Shown piece after piece: positions 13,223 through 15,956 of a DNA stretch of 15,956 bases (its first letter is position 1; each line of letters starts with the position of its first letter). The notes beneath the pieces are model-generated. The model saw nothing but the letters and a program-made list of their open reading frames with translations, was not told the DNA's origin and did not search any database. The stretch spans positions 30,541-46,496 of the forward strand of contig CALRFB010000001.1 of NCBI GenBank assembly GCA_943356455.1, read 5' to 3'. Made by a program: the position numbers and the translations under genes. This DNA comes from Candidatus Nomurabacteria bacterium (GTDB lineage: Bacteria; Patescibacteriota; Minisyncoccia; Phycocordibacterales; UBA9973).

Positions 13223-14254
13223 ATGCGAAGAACAAGGCAGCAAATATTTATTTTCACAGCAACTCTCATGCTTATTTTTGTGGGTGCGTTTTCTTTGGCG
13301 CACGCCCAAAACGACAGTACTTTTACAACCAACCCTGGTGCTGTTCGTGATAGTGATATTAGTGTAGATATTTTACCTGAAGTCCCCGGACCAAACCAAA
13401 ACGTCAAAATAACTGTTTCAAGCTACGCTACCAACCTCAATAAAGCCACCATTACTTGGACTAAAGACGGTAAAACTGCACTTTCAGGTACAGGTAAAAC
13501 ATCATTCTCGTTTACAACAGGAGATGTTGGCACCGAAACCCAAATCAGTATTGCTCTTATTCTCGAAGAAAACAGCCGAGTCGACAAAATCATTACCATC
13601 AAACCATCTCAAGTAGACATCCTATGGGAAGCTTCCGAGTCACATGTTCCACCTTTTTATAAAGGTAAGGCGCTTCCAATCAAAGAGTCTCGTATCAAAG
13701 TCGTAGCATTGCCAGTTGAAAAAGATGGTTCCATTCAGCCATTTACCAAAGTTTATAACTGGAAGAAGAATTTTGTTGTAGATCAAAATGGTTCGGGTTA
13801 CGGCAAATACGCATTTACGTATAGAAATTCATACATGGACCAGACCGACACAGTATCACTAACAACTTCAAGCCAAACAGGTAGTGGGACAGCAGGGGAT
13901 ATCACTCTCAATTACGTCAATCCACTCTTGCTGGTATATGAAAACAGTCCTGTGTTTGGTTTACGGCTTAATAAACTCCTCAATAACGGTTTTAACTTAC
14001 CCTCAGGAGAAATAAATGTTAGTGTGCAACCATTTTACTTTTCTGAAACCAAAGGCAGTGTTACTGGTAAAAATATGCAGTATACATGGATCATCAATGG
14101 CACTAATGTCACCCCTCCCAGCCTGCCAAACGAACTTACTCTTCGTGTAAACAATGACACCGGCGTCGCAACCATCGCTTTGTCAGCCACAAACATCAGC
14201 ACGCTTTTCCAACAAGCCAAGCAAACAATCAGCCTGACACTGGGTAATAAATAG
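13223..14254 (+). CDS. secreted protein with Ig/PKD-like domain, unknown function
   Basis: A 343-residue protein with a signal peptide (RRTRQQIFIFTATLMLIFVG, cleavage near AHA, about residue 27). The mature part contains no cysteine and is rich in Thr, Ser, Val and Asn, as in surface beta-sandwich proteins. Residues about 48-120 (ILPEVPGPNQNVKITVSSYA, ATITWTKDGKTALSGTGKTS) resemble a PKD or Ig-like sandwich. A later segment, VDILWEASESHVPPFYKGKA, is one I recognise from CPR proteins encoded near pilin-like genes. The last third has further beta-rich repeats (YTWIINGTNV). No membrane anchor or sorting signal is seen at the C-terminus. The stop is one base before the start of the pilin-fusion gene, so the two are probably co-transcribed and may act in the same surface structure. 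The role is an inference from position. Confidence 0.8.
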   Translation: MRRTRQQIFIFTATLMLIFVGAFSLAHAQNDSTFTTNPGAVRDSDISVDILPEVPGPNQNVKITVSSYATNLNKATITWTKDGKTALSGTGKTSFSFTTGDVGTETQISIALILEENSRVDKIITIKPSQVDILWEASESHVPPFYKGKALPIKESRIKVVALPVEKDGSIQPFTKVYNWKKNFVVDQNGSGYGKYAFTYRNSYMDQTDTVSLTTSSQTGSGTAGDITLNYVNPLLLVYENSPVFGLRLNKLLNNGFNLPSGEINVSVQPFYFSETKGSVTGKNMQYTWIINGTNVTPPSLPNELTLRVNNDTGVATIALSATNISTLFQQAKQTISLTLGNK

Positions 14255-14255
14255 C

Positions 14256-15467
14256 ATGAAAAAAATACTTCTTTACATATCACTTGTCGTAGCATTCATA
14301 CTTATCGGTACGACCTGGACTAGAGCTGACGGGACGATAACTGCGCAAGCACTAGCTTCGGACATAGAAGCTACAATTACCTTGACAGCAACAGGTAACA
14401 CTAGTCCGGTTCAGGTGGTGATTCGTTACGGGCAAGACGCGACAGCACTAACTCTCCAAGGTAATGCACTAAATTCTACAAGTACAACAGTAACTATTCC
14501 TGTCGACAGCTCTGCCGCATATCACATTACAGGACTTACACCTACCACTACGTACTATTATATTGTTACCGACGCATTAGTTTCGACAGTAACATATACA
14601 AATCAAGCTTCTTTTGCCACAAACCCTTCCGGCCAAGGGTACGGTGTCGGTCAAGGTGCAACAGCGGCACCTACGTGTGCGGCAGGACCAGACGGCTACT
14701 GTTTGCTTGCTCCACTCGGAGGTGTCTCTATCATCACAGACAGTGATTTGAGCAACTACTTTGGTTTGATATATCGAATTCTCATCGGTTTGGCAGGTGT
14801 TTTTGCTGTCATCATGATCTTCTTTGGTGGTGTGCAGTACATGACGACAGATGCTTTGGGACAAAAAGAAGAAGCTCGTAAACGCATAACAGGTGCAATC
14901 TGGGGACTTATTATCGCACTTGGTTCTTTTGCAATACTCAACACAATCAACCCAAAATTGCTCGATTTTACTTTTGGTGTAAACAAGGTCTCCGTCGGTT
15001 TTAAACCGGCTGATATCGATACTGACACTCCTCATACAGCCGTAAATGGTAAATATTGTATGTATCAAAATCACAACACCGGATACCAAGCGGGGTCTGC
15101 TTGGGGAGCGGAAACAATTAGTCGTACTCAACTCGCCGCAGCTCCACTCCAAACCAATGTAAATAATCCGGCTTGTGTGAATGTAGGTGATCACAACTGT
15201 ACATCCCTAACTGGCCTCGACACAACGGGTATTCAGAAACTCCGTACAGCGTGTCCAAACTGCGAACTTACAATTACTGGTGGAACAGAATGTTGGTTAC
15301 ACTCGGCACGAACTGGTCATGCTAAAAACGCTAGCGTTGTTGATTTGCGAAATAATGCTAGTGCACCAAACTTGGTAGCTTTTGTAAAAGCTACTGCAAA
15401 TTCGAAAGGCAATTTACCAGGCTGGGGGAACCTCTACGTAATAAATGGCATGGAGTTTGTAGATTAA
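14256..15467 (+). CDS. FN3-VirB2-like pilin fusion with truncated M15/hedgehog-like peptidase domain
   Basis: The reading frame encodes 403 residues up to a TAA. Parts in order: signal peptide (KKILLYISLVVAFILIGTTW, cleavage near TRA, about 24); a fibronectin-III-like domain (about 25-130, with GLTPTTTYYYIVTDA); a pilin-like block with two membrane helices (about 170-195, IYRILIGLAGVFAVIMIFFG, and 211-231, ITGAIWGLIIALGSFAILNT) joined by a charged loop (QKEEARKR), which is the CPR T4SS pilin/VirB2 pattern; and a C-terminal domain from about 265 with six or more cysteines. The latter ends with ITGGTECWLHSARTGHAKNA and VVDLRN, like the first zinc site (His355, Asp363) of D-Ala-D-Ala peptidases or hedgehog folds. 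The second metal site lies after the stop (next entry), so the enzyme part is probably dead unless the stop is read through. The pilin part is intact. Confidence 0.82.
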   Translation: MKKILLYISLVVAFILIGTTWTRADGTITAQALASDIEATITLTATGNTSPVQVVIRYGQDATALTLQGNALNSTSTTVTIPVDSSAAYHITGLTPTTTYYYIVTDALVSTVTYTNQASFATNPSGQGYGVGQGATAAPTCAAGPDGYCLLAPLGGVSIITDSDLSNYFGLIYRILIGLAGVFAVIMIFFGGVQYMTTDALGQKEEARKRITGAIWGLIIALGSFAILNTINPKLLDFTFGVNKVSVGFKPADIDTDTPHTAVNGKYCMYQNHNTGYQAGSAWGAETISRTQLAAAPLQTNVNNPACVNVGDHNCTSLTGLDTTGIQKLRTACPNCELTITGGTECWLHSARTGHAKNASVVDLRNNASAPNLVAFVKATANSKGNLPGWGNLYVINGMEFVD

Positions 15468-15530
15468 GGCGACCATTTCCATGTCTGGGGTTGGAATAGT
15501 GAACACATTGCAATATATCCTCATCCGTAA
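15468..15530 (+). pseudogene. remaining 20 codons of the peptidase domain after the in-frame stop
   Basis: In the same frame, directly after the TAA at 15465-15467, 20 sense codons encode GDHFHVWGWNSEHIAIYPHP and then a TAA (15528-15530). The HFHVW segment matches the place of the second zinc site (Glu-x-x-His type) of M15/hedgehog-like domains, which should follow the His...Asp pair. The gene thus appears to have ended at 15530 originally, giving 424 residues. It has no start codon of its own. Confidence 0.7.
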
Positions 15531-15547
15531 ACGTAACAAAAGTCGTA

Positions 15548-15553
15548 TATAAT
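15548..15553 (+). promoter_or_regulatory. -10 box TATAAT before the last gene
   Basis: TATAAT (inside TATATAAT) ends 11 nt before the ATG at 15565, in the 34-bp gap after the peptidase remnant. No -35 is visible. The predicted leader is about 4 nt, with no Shine-Dalgarno sequence. Confidence 0.5.
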
Positions 15554-15564
15554 AAAAGTATTTC

Positions 15565-15956
15565 ATGATCAAAAAAATTCTTACAGGTGTACTTATACTC
15601 GTTCTCCTTATTGCAGGTATTGCTGCATATTTTTATTTCTTTGCAAAAAAACCAGCCGGCACAACAGCGCCAGCATTTTCTCTAAGTGATTTTTTTCCAT
15701 TTACAGATAGTGGCAACACTACTCCAACAAAAGAGAATACAGACGGGTCAGGTACAGATGTGCCAGTACCAACAGAACCGCCTGAACCATCTACAACACC
15801 AAAACTACAAATGATCAATAAGGGTCCCGTAGCTGGTGCATATGCATTCGATGTTCTTCGCGAAAAACCTCATGATCCGAAAGCTATTGGCCTCGATGGA
15901 AAACCATTACCTATACAAATGGAACCGGCAGTCAAAGTTCGCTACATTGAAAGTGC
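15565..15956 (+). CDS. membrane-anchored protein of unknown function, cut by window end
   Basis: An open frame runs from the ATG at 15565 to the end of the window (130 codons and 2 bases) with no stop. It begins with a short basic start and one membrane helix (about 5-27, ILTGVLILVLLIAGIAAYFY), followed by a Thr/Pro/Ser-rich linker (about 33-85, including DVPVPTEPPEPSTTP), and then the start of a folded domain (KLQMINKGPVAGAYAFDV, VKVRYIES). This layout fits an anchor with a spacer that carries an outer domain away from the membrane. The visible piece of that domain is too short to name; a beta-propeller-like protein is possible from memory of similar CPR genes, but is not shown by the sequence. 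It follows the pilin fusion in the same direction and has its own -10 box. Confidence 0.72.
   Translation, partial: MIKKILTGVLILVLLIAGIAAYFYFFAKKPAGTTAPAFSLSDFFPFTDSGNTTPTKENTDGSGTDVPVPTEPPEPSTTPKLQMINKGPVAGAYAFDVLREKPHDPKAIGLDGKPLPIQMEPAVKVRYIES

Noticed and set aside
15465..15467. UAA recoded as a sense codon in this genome
   Set aside because: TAA is the normal stop of most genes in the window, including rsmA and virB4, so recoding cannot be general.
1..15956. tRNA, rRNA, CRISPR array, transposase or integrase
   Set aside because: No cloverleaf-like segment, regularly spaced direct repeats or transposase/integrase motif was seen on either strand by reading; nearly all bases are taken up by protein genes.

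Overview
The window looks like chromosomal DNA from a Candidate Phyla Radiation (Patescibacteria, probably Parcubacteria-like) bacterium. The grounds are the gene set (a PrgI-family protein, a separate TraC-like protein, VirB4, a VirB6/TrbL-like protein and a two-helix VirB2-like pilin), many secreted proteins of unknown function, very tight spacing, no Shine-Dalgarno sequence that I could find before any start, and TAA/TAG-only stops. The lineage is an inference from gene content and style. Every gene I accept lies on the + strand.

Layout. (1) 1-2689: two housekeeping genes, a UvrD/PcrA-type helicase whose N-terminus lies before the window, and rsmA (16S rRNA dimethyladenosine transferase). 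(2) 2705-6587: three envelope proteins of unknown function: a small secreted protein, a membrane-anchored protein with a calcium-binding-type Asp-rich loop, and an 833-residue secreted protein with ten cysteines. (3) 6638-10082: a 910-residue VirB6/TrbL-like protein with a fibronectin-III-like outer domain and a Pro/Gln-rich tail, then a small helical protein whose 3' end is frameshifted, closed by a strong terminator hairpin. (4) 10148-13082: prgI, a TraC-like protein and the VirB4 ATPase, followed by a 112-bp inverted-repeat element with internal hairpins. (5) 13223-15956: a secreted Ig/PKD-like protein, a FN3-pilin-peptidase fusion broken by a stop codon, and the start of a membrane-anchored protein that runs off the window.

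Together groups 3-5 form the core of a minimal type IV secretion-like machine of the kind found in single-membrane bacteria: an ATPase motor (VirB4), an inner-membrane channel (VirB6, PrgI/VirB3-like), a pilin-like subunit and wall-facing domains. The window holds no relaxase, coupling protein (VirD4), VirB8-10 or VirB11, so whether it moves DNA, protein or anything at all cannot be told here.

The most notable points are: (a) an in-frame TAA at 15465-15467 that splits an M15/hedgehog-like peptidase domain, with the missing HxH end still encoded directly after it; (b) a frameshift near 9837-9867 that cuts the C-terminal tail off the small protein after VirB6; (c) perfect or near-perfect -10 boxes 7-12 nt before seven start codons, which points to leaderless or nearly leaderless mRNAs; (d) a large imperfect inverted repeat after virB4; and (e) core T4SS membrane subunits fused to FN3-like outer domains.
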